64,000 nt of DNA, taken from NCBI GenBank assembly GCA_029990175.1, contig JARKIP010000053.1:17068001-17132000 (forward strand), given 5' to 3'. The notes under the pieces were generated by a model. The model saw only the letters and a program-made list of their open reading frames with translations, searched no databases and was not told where the DNA came from. Every line of letters begins with the position of its first letter. Positions within the stretch are counted from its first letter, which is position 1. Position numbers and translations under genes: made by a program. The stretch is from Petunia secreta (lineage: Eukaryota; Streptophyta; Magnoliopsida; Solanales; Solanaceae). Below are positions 1 through 11,616 of the stretch, piece by piece.

Positions 1-735
1 GTGTGTAAAATCAAACCAGTATCGATAACCAATCTGATAACGATAATGATAAACATAATAGTGCCAGTATATCATTATATCTTCGATAGGGGTATTGATT
101 TTTTCTACAAGTAAGATATTAGTACGATAACGATATTTATATATATTTAATGATACCACACCGATACACCGATAAGGTACTTTCTTTTTATTTTTATATA
201 TTTTGTCTACTAGTTTGGACTTTGGATGGTTACTACTATGGATGGTTTTGTCTAAAACCTTTTAGGTTTACTGGTTTGAAATTTGGATGCTTACTACTTT
301 GAATGGTTTTGTTTAAGATTTTAAATTCTATTTTGTTTAAGACTTTGTACTAGTTTGGATGGTTTTATTTAATATTTTAAGTCCTGTTTAGGATAGTTAC
401 TACTTTGGATAATTTTGAATTATTATCGGTTACTGCAGGTAGTAACTATTAAGGTAGTAATGTGATATTTTAGTTATTTACTAGTTTGATGGATGGTAGT
501 AGTGTTACAAGTTACTACAACTAGTAAAGTGGTAATGTTACAGGTTTTTAAAAGTTATTCAATATCCATACCAACAATGGTTATAGGTAATATTGACAAT
601 TGAAACGTTAAGAACCGATACCAATAGCTTAGTAGTACGATATTTATTTTGTATATTTACATACCACAAATCGATATACTGATACCGATAAGATTGCTTC
701 AAAACCATACAAGACCATGAACACCCTAGGAGGGA
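1..735. other. AT-rich spacer, no gene seen
   Basis: This stretch is strongly AT-rich and has no open frame of note. CGATA-type words recur near its two ends (about 15-190 and 600-700), and TTTGGATGGTTTTGT-like words recur at about 220-420. This could be the debris of a small DNA transposon, but I found no terminal repeats or target duplication. Confidence 0.4.
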
Positions 736-817
736 GTACTAAAGTCCTAGCAATTTCCTTTGGCTTCCTGGTAGATGGCTTGCTACAAGTCATGACGAAT
801 CGCTAGGACTTTAGTAC
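736..817. repeat. Perfect 16-bp inverted repeat (foldback)
   Basis: GTACTAAAGTCCTAGC (736-751) is matched exactly by its reverse complement at 802-817, with a 50-bp loop between. It can form a hairpin. No target duplication was found, so it is described only as a foldback. Confidence 0.7.
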
Positions 818-1212
818 AAAATGTGTTATATTGAAATTCTAGTGAATCACAACAACTCGCCAGCATTTATTGTTGACGGCCAATTTTGTCTCACATATAC
901 TCCATCATCTCAAATTGCTATATTTGAATTTAAAATACCAAAATGATCTTTCACTACATTAATCACATTAGTACCATGCATTAATTGTGTCTATATTTAT
1001 ATTTTACTCCCTACATTTATATTAGTTACTTCGATCTGATTACATTTACTTAATTAACGATTAAATTACATCTATTAAGTCCACATATACAAGGAAGAGC
1101 CAATCAAAGGCATCCACCTCACCCCCGATCCACTATACTACCTACGTGGCAGCATCCTAGCTGTCCACACATTGATCTAAGGGCCAAGATCAAAACATGA
1201 CTTTTTTAACTA

Positions 1213-1463
1213 CTCCCTCCGTCCCAAATTAGTTGTCGTTTTAGGAAAAATTGTGTGTCCCAAATTAGTTGTCACTTTAGGATTTCAAGACAAAAATTGT
1301 TAGTCTTTTCCAATTATACCCTTAATAATTAAATAAATTCTCAACAAAATTTAATAGTCAAACATTAAATAGGGGTAACATAGTAAAATACACACTCTAT
1401 TTAATAATTTTCTTAATGGGCGTGAAGAAGCTAAAAGCGACAACTAATTTGGGACGGAGGGAG
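1213..1463. mobile_element. Stowaway-type MITE (Tc1/mariner)
   Basis: The element starts CTCCCTCCGTCCCAAATTAG and ends with the inverted form (...CTAATTTGGGACGGAGGGAG). It is flanked by TA on both sides (1211-1212 and 1464-1465). The 251-bp length, the CTCCCTCCGTCCC terminus and the TA duplication are the standard signature of plant Stowaway MITEs. It has no coding capacity and would need a mariner-type transposase in trans. A second, direct copy of the CCCAAATTAGTTGTC motif lies just inside the left end. Confidence 0.95.
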
Positions 1464-1465
1464 TA

Positions 1466-3965
1466 TAACACAACCCCAATTCCAAAATCCTACTTCAATT
1501 TCCCTCACTGAACGAAAGAAACCCTTTTGTCCTTTCTCTCTTCACTCTCTCGCTCCTCTGTGTCAATACCCCAGCGCCGCACCTTCTCTGGCCATCCCAC
1601 CGGCGAAACGACTACCCCTTACATTTTTCAAACCTCCTCAACACCCTCTATAATAATTGATGTGATCTGGATTAGCACTCGAAGCCATGAAAGATTCACA
1701 ATCAATATTAGGAGCTTGGAGTAGTTCAAATAGGCTTGGAAGCCAAGAATCAAGTCAAAGAACTGCGAAAAGAGCAAATGGGAGCTTGCAGGATTTTGGT
1801 TGCACGCGATCGGGAGCAAAGAGACGTAGGCGCGGAGAAGCACTCAGTTAATGTTTGCGACCACGAGATACTTAGATGCGATCACAATGAAGCTTCAGGA
1901 TACATGACGCGAACTTGAGACCCTAGGCGCGGTTGCGTTGAACTGTGGCAAGACCAAATTTCGAGAATTAGCATTATGGGATATGTTTTCCATTTATCAT
2001 TGTATTTTTGTTAGCTACAAAAATATATAAAATGAAGGGGTATACCCGTTTTAATGTTGTATCAAATCGCTTGTTTCCTTGTCTCACAGATTTGTGCGCA
2101 GGTCTTCTTTGCCTCTGTTTATGTGTGTGTTGTTTTAAAATTAAATCCTCCAGATTTGGCTTTGCCTTTTTGTGAGAATCATTATTTCTCGTTGTGCTAG
2201 TGTAACCTCGTCTCAATTTGCAAAGATCTTCCTTCGTTTACCGATTCCTCAGCTGACGGTAATGAATCGAGGAGGGATCAAACTTGAAACCCCTCTTTTG
2301 GTGAAATTGACATAGGATAATGATATGATCCTAAAATGGAGATTCAAGCAAATTGAAGAAATATGTTCTTCAACCCTCAAGAACACTACAAAACCTGGAA
2401 GACAAGTAATTAAAAGACACAAATTAAAACCACAATTTTAAAATAAAAGAGAAATAAGAGATAGATTTGAAGAAAGAATGGACTCTAAAACAAGAAAGAT
2501 GTAACTACTCAACCTAGTATATCAAGCTTATACCTACTAATTAACAATCAAGAGAAGGTTAACAATTCAAGGGAGAAAAGAAACTTGAACTCACACGAGA
2601 AGCATCTTACACTTGAGATATTCAAAAGAGAACCAAGAAAAGACTAAGGGTTAATACTCACTCACCAAAGAGTTCATCATTTCTCAATAAAAAACTAGCT
2701 AATAATTATACCCCAGAATTAAGCTATTTTTTCTCCTGGATTTGCCTATAATTTATATGATCCTATGTGACGATATGCTTGCGTACATGCCTATTGTTAT
2801 CTTGACTATCAAATTGCAGAAGTACATGCCCTTTTGACTTGATGTGCATATATGACTTCATGTTTAAGGTCCTTGATAAATTTTAGATGAATGCTTTGAC
2901 TGATATGCATATTAGAGTAAAGGTTTAGTCGTTTGCGATTTTGTTTGGTTCATCTTTAAACTGTGAGGATAGCATGATCGGTAGAATGATAATCGTATAG
3001 CAGAAGCTGGTATTTTGATATATGCACGAGATTCAGTGATTGTAGAAAGAAATCTGCATAATCTTGAGACGGGTAATATGGTTAGGCGGATAGGCAAGCT
3101 GTTAAACCCTCTTGATAAACAAATTGACTTGAAATTCATTCTTACAATGTATGAATGCATATGTTTGTGTAAATATGTGTGTGAACGTTTGCAAGTAATT
3201 AGTGAAACCGTCAAAACTTAGTTTCCTTCGTTAAGTGTTTAACCGTCAAAATTTTAGGGTGGGAACACTATTTTTCACTTTCCTCTTCTTTCTCTGATCT
3301 ACTAAATATTTGTGAAAAAAAAAAAAAGTATATTTTAGTCTTTAAATATTTGAATGGGAAAACTTTTTCTTAGGAGATTGACATGTTGTAAAATCCCGTT
3401 AGTTTGGCTAATTGACAACTTAATTTCCTACTATCCTACAATTCTTTTCATTGATTTTTACTCCTTTTTACCCTCAAAATCCGAACCTAAAAAACCACCC
3501 TGTTCCTTTATTATATGAGAAGCCCCTCTCATCCCTTATTACTCACGCTGAAAAAAACAAGCAAGAGTACTCTCTAAAAGCTCTAGTGTTCTTCTTTTCT
3601 TTCTGAGTGTTCTATTGTTTGGCTTTGTTGGCTAGAAGCCAAAACAAAGCTCTTGGCTCATTGTTGCCACTTGATTCACTCACTGTTTTTCTCACTAGGT
3701 AAATGACTCTTGAAAGTCATATATGTAATGCATCACATGTTAGTATAACTCTTCTGCTCGTGCATATCTATCTATTAGTCTCGGCCTCTTTTGGCCACAC
3801 TCTAACCTTTTTTGGCAGTTTAGGATAGTCCATATGAGACACGATTCTCGTCAAGGTTGTTTAAATATTAAAGTAGTTTATAATTTTTTTGTTCGAAGAA
3901 TAGGAACACCAATATTTCTATCAAGCTAGGTAATATTTGGCTACGTGCAATAAAATTACTCTTTA
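1466..3965. other. Spacer with only weak short ORFs
   Basis: Open frames here are 60-100 codons (for example 1527-1724 +, 1736-1918 +, 2912-3214 -) and match no family I recognise. The pyrimidine-rich stretch before 1527 followed by a Ser/Pro-rich frame resembles a plant 5' leader plus exon start, so a transcribed or truncated gene is possible but unsupported. An imperfect short inverted repeat (GGCTTTGTTGGCT / AGCCAAAACAAAGC) lies at about 3620-3650. I see nothing else definite. Confidence 0.35.
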
Positions 3966-3974
3966 TAAATTAAA

Positions 3975-4594
3975 GGAAAACTTTACACCACATGACTATC
4001 CTAATAGCTATATTACAAAAAAATAACAATACTTTTACCATATTTATAATACATAACAAAACATAACAATACTTTCTCATTTCTCATTTCCCTCTTCCCA
4101 AACATAAAATCCTACCTCCTTTCTCTCTCTCCTCTCCCCTCCTCCACCCACCATCTGCCCTCCCCCCCTGCCGGCAGCCCCTTATTGTCGCCGTCCTTGT
4201 CCCCCGCTGTTGCTGTAGTGCTGCTGCCGCCGCAGTGTGGTGGCGCTGCTCCTCGCAGCGGCGGGAAGCCCCAACTTTGTACTTTTCCGATGTGTTTTTC
4301 CGGTGGGGTTTCCAATCTGGTTCCTTTTTCTTTTCTTTTTTACTTTTTTCCTTTTTTGTATGTATATATCTGTATTTTTTATATAAAATACGTAATTTTT
4401 GTATATAAATATACATCTCCACTTTTTGTATGTGTATTATTGGTGTATGTAGTTGTATGTTTGTGTATGTGTACGTATGAAGTGATAAAATAATTTGTAT
4501 ATTTTTTATGTATATATTTGTATGTTTGTGTATTTTTTTGTATGTTGTGTATGTTTGACTCTATGTAAATTCAAAACAGTATTTTTATATGAAG

Positions 4595-4647
<53 letters not shown>

Positions 4648-4934
4648 GTGTGTGTGTGTGTGTATTTTGTATGTTTCGCTTTGTAGATCTAAAAAACAAA
4701 AACAAAAATTTGGCGATCTGCCGCCTCCGGCCGGCAGCGATCGGCCACCAACCACACGGCACCGCTACTGTGACTGAAATAGTGGTGAGGTAGATGGAAA
4801 ACTCTAATTTGTATGGCGTAAATGTATTTTAAATATGCTATGTAAAAAAAGTATTATTATTTTTTGTAAAATGGCATAGTATTGCTTTGTTTTGTAAATA
4901 GGGCATTAGGTTTGTATACTTTTGTAATTCTCCC
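3975..4934. mobile_element. Non-autonomous Mutator-like element, copy A
   Basis: A perfect 9-bp direct repeat, TAAATTAAA, flanks the element (3966-3974 and 4935-4943), which is the duplication length of Mutator-type transposons. The two ends are diverged inverted repeats: the left reads GGAAAACTTTACACC and then ATTACAAAAAAATAACAATAC, and the reversed right end reads GGGAGAATTACAAAAG and then TTTACAAAAAATAATAATAC. The interior holds a pyrimidine tract, a GC-rich block (about 4140-4310), GTATGT-rich sequence and a second GC-rich block (about 4710-4770). It encodes no transposase. A relative with the same interior plan lies at 54162-55294. GC-rich, exon-like interiors are typical of elements that carry host gene pieces, but I could not identify the source. 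Confidence 0.8.
4599..4663. repeat. (AT)n(GT)n microsatellite
   Basis: A run of AT dinucleotides passes directly into GT dinucleotides inside Mutator-like copy A. Short Ile/Tyr and Val/Cys frames called across it are by-products of the repeat. Confidence 0.95.
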
Positions 4935-4943
4935 TAAATTAAA

Positions 4944-6220
4944 CTAACTTAAAGAACTTAAATTTAATAGGCAAAATCAAATGGGTATAGTTAAGTAAAA
5001 GATATGGCCCAAAAGTCTGGGACAGAATAGGACCGTCACAGCAAAGTCCACAAATGAAGTGACTTAAGCAAATGTATATTTGTGCTCACATGTAGATTCG
5101 AACCCGTGTGCTTCTACTTATTATGATCAACCTTCACCAGCTGTGCTGCTGTTCCACTTGTGTTAAGGTTGTTCATCACTATATGTATAATCATTATTAT
5201 ATAATACTTTACCTATATATACGGTATAATTTTTCAATGAAGATTGTTCGCCTGACCATCCTATGGTCCATGTAGCTCCGCCCCTGCTTTTTGTCCACAG
5301 GAGAATAACAGGTCGATGCACATGAGTACCAAGGGGATTTTGTGCTAATTTGATCTTCTGCAGGGAAGAATGGTCCCCTTGGTACTCTTGTATAGCTTTT
5401 AGAGAAGCAAGGCAATAATAATGAACTGCTAGTTCATTTTTTTATGTGCATACATGGCACTTATTCTATCTTTAAACTCCCTTGACCCTTCTCTATTTAT
5501 GTATTCATTAGGGCATCCTATCTGTACCTATATGTGATCGAAAGAGGTAAGGAAAATTAGTAAAAGAACAGCAAGGGCAGATGAAAATACCTCTAGAAGT
5601 AGTGAGGTACACGGTAAAATTGCTATACATTAGCTACACAGGAGCCACCTGTAACCTCCTTCTTTACTTGTATAGAATGACGGTAGTGCACTGCCCAAAA
5701 GATGCATGAAAAACACAGCAATAAGTTGTTGCATATTTGACTATAACATGGGCTGTTTCTTGCCTTTTTTCTTCTATTTTGCATGACGCTAAATCTGAAA
5801 TCATGGCTAGAAGTCAGACTGTTTCTTCAAGGTTAAATCTGGATCTGCGGTTTAAAGCAAAGCAAAGCTAATTTCGGAACTGTATCTCATAAAAAAACGT
5901 TCTCTGCAAATGTCAAAAGCACGCCAGATTTTAAATCAAGGCCTAATTTTGCAAAGTAACAAAAATTGATTGTGTTAAAGAAATTTCCTCTAAGTTAATT
6001 GATAATATGGAGGGAAGTAGGGGCTTTGGAGGTCAAGCCTACAACTTATAAGTATATATATGTAACTATCTATTTTTATAAAATATAAAATAAACCAAAC
6101 TTGCTAAGTTCTATGTTGCATTGTCTTATTATGTATAATTTTTAAGATACTATAACTCTACTAATATTTTTTTTAAGAACACTTTCATACATTTGCTTGC
6201 AAAATCTTTACTTATTTATG
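4944..6220. other. Spacer, no gene seen
   Basis: There is no supportable coding sequence. A GATTCGAACC word at about 5097 resembles a reversed tRNA B box, but no convincing A box or SINE tail accompanies it. The 5209-5415 frame on the - strand matches no family I know. Confidence 0.4.
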
Positions 6221-6562
6221 TGTGGGTAAAAATATACTACCTATAATTGCACGGATACGAGTTTAGTTGGCGAAAACTAGACTTAGCTTACAAGTCACCG
6301 GGTGTTTAGGATACACGCCTACTCCATGAGCCACGACCGTTCAGCAGGCACGGGCCATGGCACTCCTAGCACATGAATGCCCGCACAGGCACAGCCTTAT
6401 TCAAATTGCTTACGGCAAAAAATAAGGTAAAATTATCACAGGCAGACATTAGCAAAACATTAGAATGAAAGTTAAAAGCCACAAAATGATGAACTTCTTC
6501 AGAATTCATTCAAAATGCCCAAAATACGGGTAAGAGTTCAAGACATTGTCATAACTGGGGGA

Positions 6563-8993
6563 TTAACTCTCTCTCGGGGGACTCCCCTCCGCAGCAACAC
6601 TCCGCGAGGGTTCTGCTTCACCTGCTACAGGCTTCCCAGGTAGAAGTTCATCACCGCTAGCTTCTTCAGGTCCCTCTTCAGGGTAAGATCCCAACTAAGC
6701 ATCTGTTTGTGCCACCAGCCTAGTCATTTTCATGATCTCAGCAACTAGATCCATATCAGGGCTCTCATGAATCCTGCGGAGAGTGACAAGCACAACAGCT
6801 AAGTTCACATAATCTCAACCACATGACCGGCACGTAGGGTACTTATTTGTTCTGTCAACTGGTGAGAGTCATCGCAACTATTATAGCGAACTTTCCTCAA
6901 GGACGCCACTTTGCCTCGCAGCATGTCGTTCTCGTCCTGAAGAAAATCAGAGAGGCTCCTAGCCTCAGAGGCTTCCTTCTCAGCAGCCTTAGCTCTTTCT
7001 TCCATTGCAAATAACTACTACCCAGAGCAACCTCAATCGCCTCCAAGCGGGTCGCTTGGACATGAAGCATTTGCCCTACGACCTTGGCTTCATGGAGAGA
7101 CGATGACAGGGCCGCCACTTCTCCTTGTGCTTGTAGACCTGGGGCACCCATCGCAACATCAAGCTAATTGGCTCGCATCTGTTTGAAACGATGAGCATTG
7201 CGCATGGCCAGGATCTTTTCATTCAACTGCTCAATTTTGGCTACGAGAGGCTGCAAACTGACAACCTGGCCCCGAAGAGCATCATTCACTTCCCTCAGGT
7301 GCTCATCAACACTTCCTAACGAATAACTTCATGATAAACCGTCAGCCCCTGAATGATCATCGTAAAGCTATTCAGAAGAAAAGTGGGGACTTAGTTTGAA
7401 GTGATAAGCCAAAAAGGAAGCAAAGCATACCTAAAGGGAAACCCCACAGCGACCCTTAGCAGATCATGGTTGCGGTAGCCAGAAGGTGGCGTTATTTGTA
7501 TAAACCAATTAGTTCGGCAATATGATCAGTTGCGTCGTCAGGACTCTGGAATAGATTAAATCCCGCTGCAATAAGGATAACAATCTCGTGGGATCCACCG
7601 ATGGGCTCTGTAATGGTGGAATTAGCTCCAACAACCTCTTTATCGGGACAATGTTGGAGAGGGGAGTCAATCAATTCAGGAGCGGAACTCACAGTGGCAG
7701 GCTCTAAGCAGGAGCAATTGATAGGATGTATGAAGTGGTTGAATGGAAAAATGGATGAAAGAGTTAAATAAACCTGAAACCAGATCTTCAAAGTGAGCAG
7801 TTGGAATAACAACCTCATCTTCCACACTAGCCTCCACTTCAACTTTAGGACCCTTGTCAACAAGATGTCTACACTTACGTAGAAGGGCCAGGCTCCGGAG
7901 TAACGACAACAACGGGAGGATTATCAGCCTCAGGCTCAGGCACCCGTGGGACTTCCTCAGTATCAAAGATGACCAAAGGCGTCTCATCAATTACAACCTT
8001 TTCTAGATTCATGGACCTCTTTCTTTTCGAAAAGCGAGAGCCACTAACTCTCAACGACCCTGTCAGCAGAGCCCAGCACATCAGGAAAATGAGCAATATA
8101 CAGAGCAACAATCGGAATTTCCCTAAGCTCAGGCATAGGGCGACGGGAGAGTCATGTAAGAAGAAAGAGATCTCAAGCGCAGTTAAGAGACAAGCTTTCT
8201 GGTTTCTCAAAAGAGAATGACGTACCATGATCTTTTGCTCGCCAACCATTCATATTGGCTAGGGCCGCAAGGTTTATCGTCTTGGCAAGATTCTTGGCGA
8301 AAATCACGGTAACCCATGTGGCCAATGCGTCATGAGAGATCGGAAGAGCAGTCGCGAAGTTTACTAAAAAGACAGAAATTAACACATGAGACGGTAATCG
8401 AAGTATGTGGAATCTAAAGGTACGGAGACTTAAGTTTTCTATTAAAAACCTCTGGAAAAGGATAGGACGAGACTATGCTTGGAGTTTGCACCGCCACGTA
8501 CCGGTGGAACCAGCCACAGTCTTTGGAATCCTTATTGTTAGAGATGATACCCTTACTCCCTCGTCTCTTATAGGTCAGCATACCTGACTTGTGAAGGAGA
8601 GGAGAAGAGAAGGCATGGATGCCAGAAAGTAAAGTCCAACCCGGCGTGGTTGGCTAGATGATCTAATACGGCAATCAAACGCCATACAGAAGGCCCGACT
8701 TGACCTAAACAGATGTCATATCAACGACATATTTCCTCAACAACCGAATGCACACATCTGTTGAGATGGAGAGTAAAGGGATAAGTTTGAACCATCGAAT
8801 AACCAACATGATGGGTAGAGATCCTTTCTTCAACAGTAAGGAGAATGATATCGACTATGGATGGCCAACGACATTCAATTTTGATATGGGAAATATCATC
8901 AGGAATGATAGCAGAAGGATAGTACTCGATGGAAATGTTGTCGTTTTCACCTTCCTACTTAGCCGTTTGCACTTTCATCTTTCCATAATTTTC
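6563..8993 (-). pseudogene. Decayed antisense gene of older Tat element
   Basis: Conceptual translation of the - strand gives, across stops and frame changes, QTYPFTLHLNR, then a GQVGPSVWRLIAVLDHLA stretch, then RRGSKGI and GWFHRYVAV. These line up in the same order with TYPFTVGCKLPLHP, GQLCPSVYRIVTLLDWFA, MRGSKGLVRSSEDTSDRGW and LHRYVFV in the antisense genes at 20890-18037 and 26864-29675. Downstream, 7330-6720 encodes Leu/Glu/Ala-rich coiled-coil sequence, and the tail is acidic (PEEGPEEASGDE) and ends at TAA 6563-6565. The N-terminal part resembles the plant putative gypsy-type transposon domain family; that family call is from memory. The frame is broken many times, so no product is expected. 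Confidence 0.55.
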
Positions 8994-9459
8994 AAACTTC
9001 AAATTTTAGGGAAGGTATTCCTAGGTAAGAAGTTTGTTTCCTGGGCTATTGTAAGAAGGATGTGTTTTGAAGATTACAGAAGGTTTTTCAAAAATTGATT
9101 GGTAGAGAAATGTGAAGATGAATGAATATCCCTTAGAGACATGATGTATTTATACATGCAAAATAGTCCTTAAAGGAAAGTGGGATGTTTGCAAACATGT
9201 GATCATGATAATTATGGCTTACGTGATAAATCCCCATAATTACCGGACATGATAGAGCAGTTGCAGTAGTAGAATAACGCGGGCAAAATCCTTCAATCAC
9301 AAGGTCGCACGTCACTTTACTTGAGTACTACCATTAATACGAAGCATGTGACAAGATAGGGAATGAGTATTGGGCATAGGCATGCCTCTACATCTCCTAT
9401 CACGCTACTTTCACTTCCAGCCGCTTACGTCAGCACTCAGCAAGTGGAGGGACTGACTC

Positions 9460-9945
9460 TGTGGGTAAAAGTACACCACCTATGATTATGGAGATACGAG
9501 TCCAGCTGGCGAAGACTAGACTTAGCTTATAAGTCACTGGGCACTGAGGATACACGCCTGCTCTACGAGCTACGGCCGTTCAACAGTCACGGGCCATGGG
9601 GCGCAAGGCATACATCCTGCCGCCTTAGGATTTACAGTCTCCTAGCTAGGGTTAGTTTGTATCCCTGCCTTGAGTAAACAGACCCATGGACTATAGGTCT
9701 TTGTATTTTACCATAATTAGAAGTAAACTGATAACTACAAGTACCCTTGTCCCATTGTATGATACATCAAGCGATTTTCCAAGAATCATACTTTGCTCAA
9801 GGACTACAAGTGTTTTATTCTACTTTATTTACTTTTTCTTTGTATTTACTGTATTGTGTGTGTCTCTTATATAAATTCTATCTGTTTAATTTATTATGAA
9901 AAATTTTAGGCATAAACAACTTATACACTAGTCACGGTTGCCCAG
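9460..9945 (+). repeat. Probable 3' LTR of the older Tat remnant
   Basis: The first 140 bp repeats 6221-6360 with many substitutions. It begins TGTGGG and follows a purine tract. The right end is uncertain; a plausible end is ...GGCATAAACA near 9921. No matching 5-bp duplication was found. Confidence 0.4.
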
Positions 9946-9949
9946 CAAA

Positions 9950-10840
9950 GCCTAGGCCCAAGAAAATTTTTGGCACCCATTTTGTAAAGCTCGTCTCGAA
10001 ATGAAATATTTCTAACTCTTGGGGCTACACATAAAATAACAGTAATTGGAAATCTGGATTCATAAGCATTTATGGGAGCTAGTGCACCCCATAAGCTATG
10101 TCTTGTTATTGTTATTGTGACTCACTGCATCACCTTTGTTTTTGTATAATTCCACCAATATTTTCAATGCGAGATTACAAAGATAGGATATTTCAGCATC
10201 GATTTTAACTTATAGTGTTCTTTAAAAAATTCGTTTAACTTTTAGTCCTCGGCTCAAAATTTTTAGCACTGTCAGGTAGATCACAAGGAATATCCCTATT
10301 GAACGCTAGAATTTTAGTTAAAAAGTTTCTAACGAGTCCTGGTAGATCACCCAAAAGGACAAAATATTAAAGACTTCAAATACATATGGATTTCTTTCAT
10401 TTGTTTTAATAATTAAAACATGAACTCTATGGGAAGAAGTAGCTAAAATCTGGTCCTTCCTAGTTTTATTTTATTGGGAATTGTAAATATTTTTTTTTTA
10501 AAATAAAATATATTTTTAATCAAAAGCTAAACAAAAATGTGGATGTTTGTACATTATCTAGTGGAATGTTTGTCATTAAATTATTAGCATTCAAGGATAA
10601 ACACAAGTTGTTACTGGTACCTGATTCTTCGACAAATTTGTCGACTGAGGATGTCATTGGGTGCAATTTTCTTGAAACTCTTGCCTTGCTTTCTTAGTGT
10701 CCACCCCACAAAATTAAGAATTTTTGCTCCATATACGAATAAGATAATTCAAAATATCTAGACTCAAGATTACTAATCACATGCGAGACCAAACATGATC
10801 GACGATCATGGTACGTTAACTAAAAAAATGAACAAAATTG
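9950..10840. other. Spacer, no gene seen
   Basis: AT-rich sequence without open frames or recognisable repeats, ending at the insertion site of element 1. Confidence 0.5.
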
Positions 10841-10845
10841 CATCG

Positions 10846-11511
10846 TGTATTGGATAAAAACTAGTATCACCTAAAAAGGTGACACGTGTCTGCTACGTGG
10901 CACGGACAGAGATTCACCCGGACAGGCATCCAATGGACAGATAACCAGCCAGGTGGTTATCACGAGCAGCAGCAATGTAACGCCTGATCAGTCAACACGA
11001 TCTGAATGAGCAATTATTAACCTGATGTGTGATTACTCAATAAATTGTCTTAAAGGCAGTAATTACAATCCAGCGGTTACATATCCAAACGGATACGTGC
11101 CCAGCGGTTACAAGACTCAACGGACGCCTATCAGACCTATAAATAGCACTCAACCTAAACCATTGTAAAACAACTTTACTTCTTGTCTACAAGATCAATA
11201 AGAATACTCTCTCTTACTCTTGTTCAAACACTGTTCCTTTCTTGCATTCGTTGAATACTTTGCTCTCTAGTCTTCTAGTACAATCAGCAACGTGGAACTC
11301 TCACCGGGGTCAAGTGATCCAACACGGTTACCTCTGTCTATTTTTACTAACGCTCTAATTTTATTCATTTTTTATTATATCTTGTTTCTCATTCGATAAT
11401 CTAACAGTTAACGCAATTCCTTATTTGAACTCTTAATCTAAACTATTGATCGTGACTCCGAAATTACAAATTTAATTGTTAATTGGCCTAAAAATGGATT
11501 TAGATTAAACA
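10846..11511 (+). repeat. 5' LTR of element 1
   Basis: This 666-bp LTR matches 21455-22123. A TATA box CTATAAATAG lies at 11137-11146, about 375 bp before the LTR end, and is the likely start region of the genomic RNA. It ends ...GATTAAACA. Confidence 0.95.
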
Positions 11512-11514
11512 ATT

Positions 11515-11532
11515 TGGCGACCACAGTGGGAG
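11515..11532 (+). promoter_or_regulatory. Primer binding site, probably tRNA-Lys
   Basis: TGGCGACCACAGTGGGAG follows the LTR after three bases. From memory, the 3' end of plant tRNA-Lys(CTT) would give TGGCGCCCACCGTGGGG, which agrees at 14 of 17 positions. The tRNA assignment is inference. The same site is found at 25628-25611 and 36391-36374 on the - strand. Confidence 0.65.
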
Positions 11533-11616
11533 CCGGTCAATAGCCTTTATAGGTTAATAGTTTATCTTTTCCAGTATTACATCTCTTTTTGTCGATCTTT
11601 TTGCTTCACAACTAAC

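Larger units (their letters stand above)
6221..9945 (+). mobile_element. Decayed Tat-type Ty3/gypsy remnant
   Basis: About 140 bp starting TGTGGGTAAAA at 6221 is repeated in direct orientation at 9460. The second copy is preceded by the purine tract AAGTGGAGGGAC, which resembles the tract before the 3' LTR of element 1 (AAGTGCGGGGAC). I read this as a truncated LTR piece (6221 to about 6360), the 3' part of an internal region, and a 3' LTR from 9460 to about 9945. Between them the - strand holds a decayed relative of the antisense gene found in the Tat elements further right. No gag or pol remains, so most of the internal region is gone. The outer boundaries and any target duplication are not resolved. 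Confidence 0.5.

Noticed and set aside
1527..1918. Two short + strand frames as a host gene start
   Set aside because: Composition resembles a leader and exon, but there is no family match, no clear splice site and no continuing frame.
5030..5170. Possible tRNA-derived SINE on the - strand
   Set aside because: Only a B-box-like word (GGTTCGAATC) is clear. A box, tail and target duplication are missing.
8748..9098. 116-codon + strand frame
   Set aside because: It lies opposite the decayed antisense gene whose recognisable motifs are on the - strand, and it matches nothing itself.
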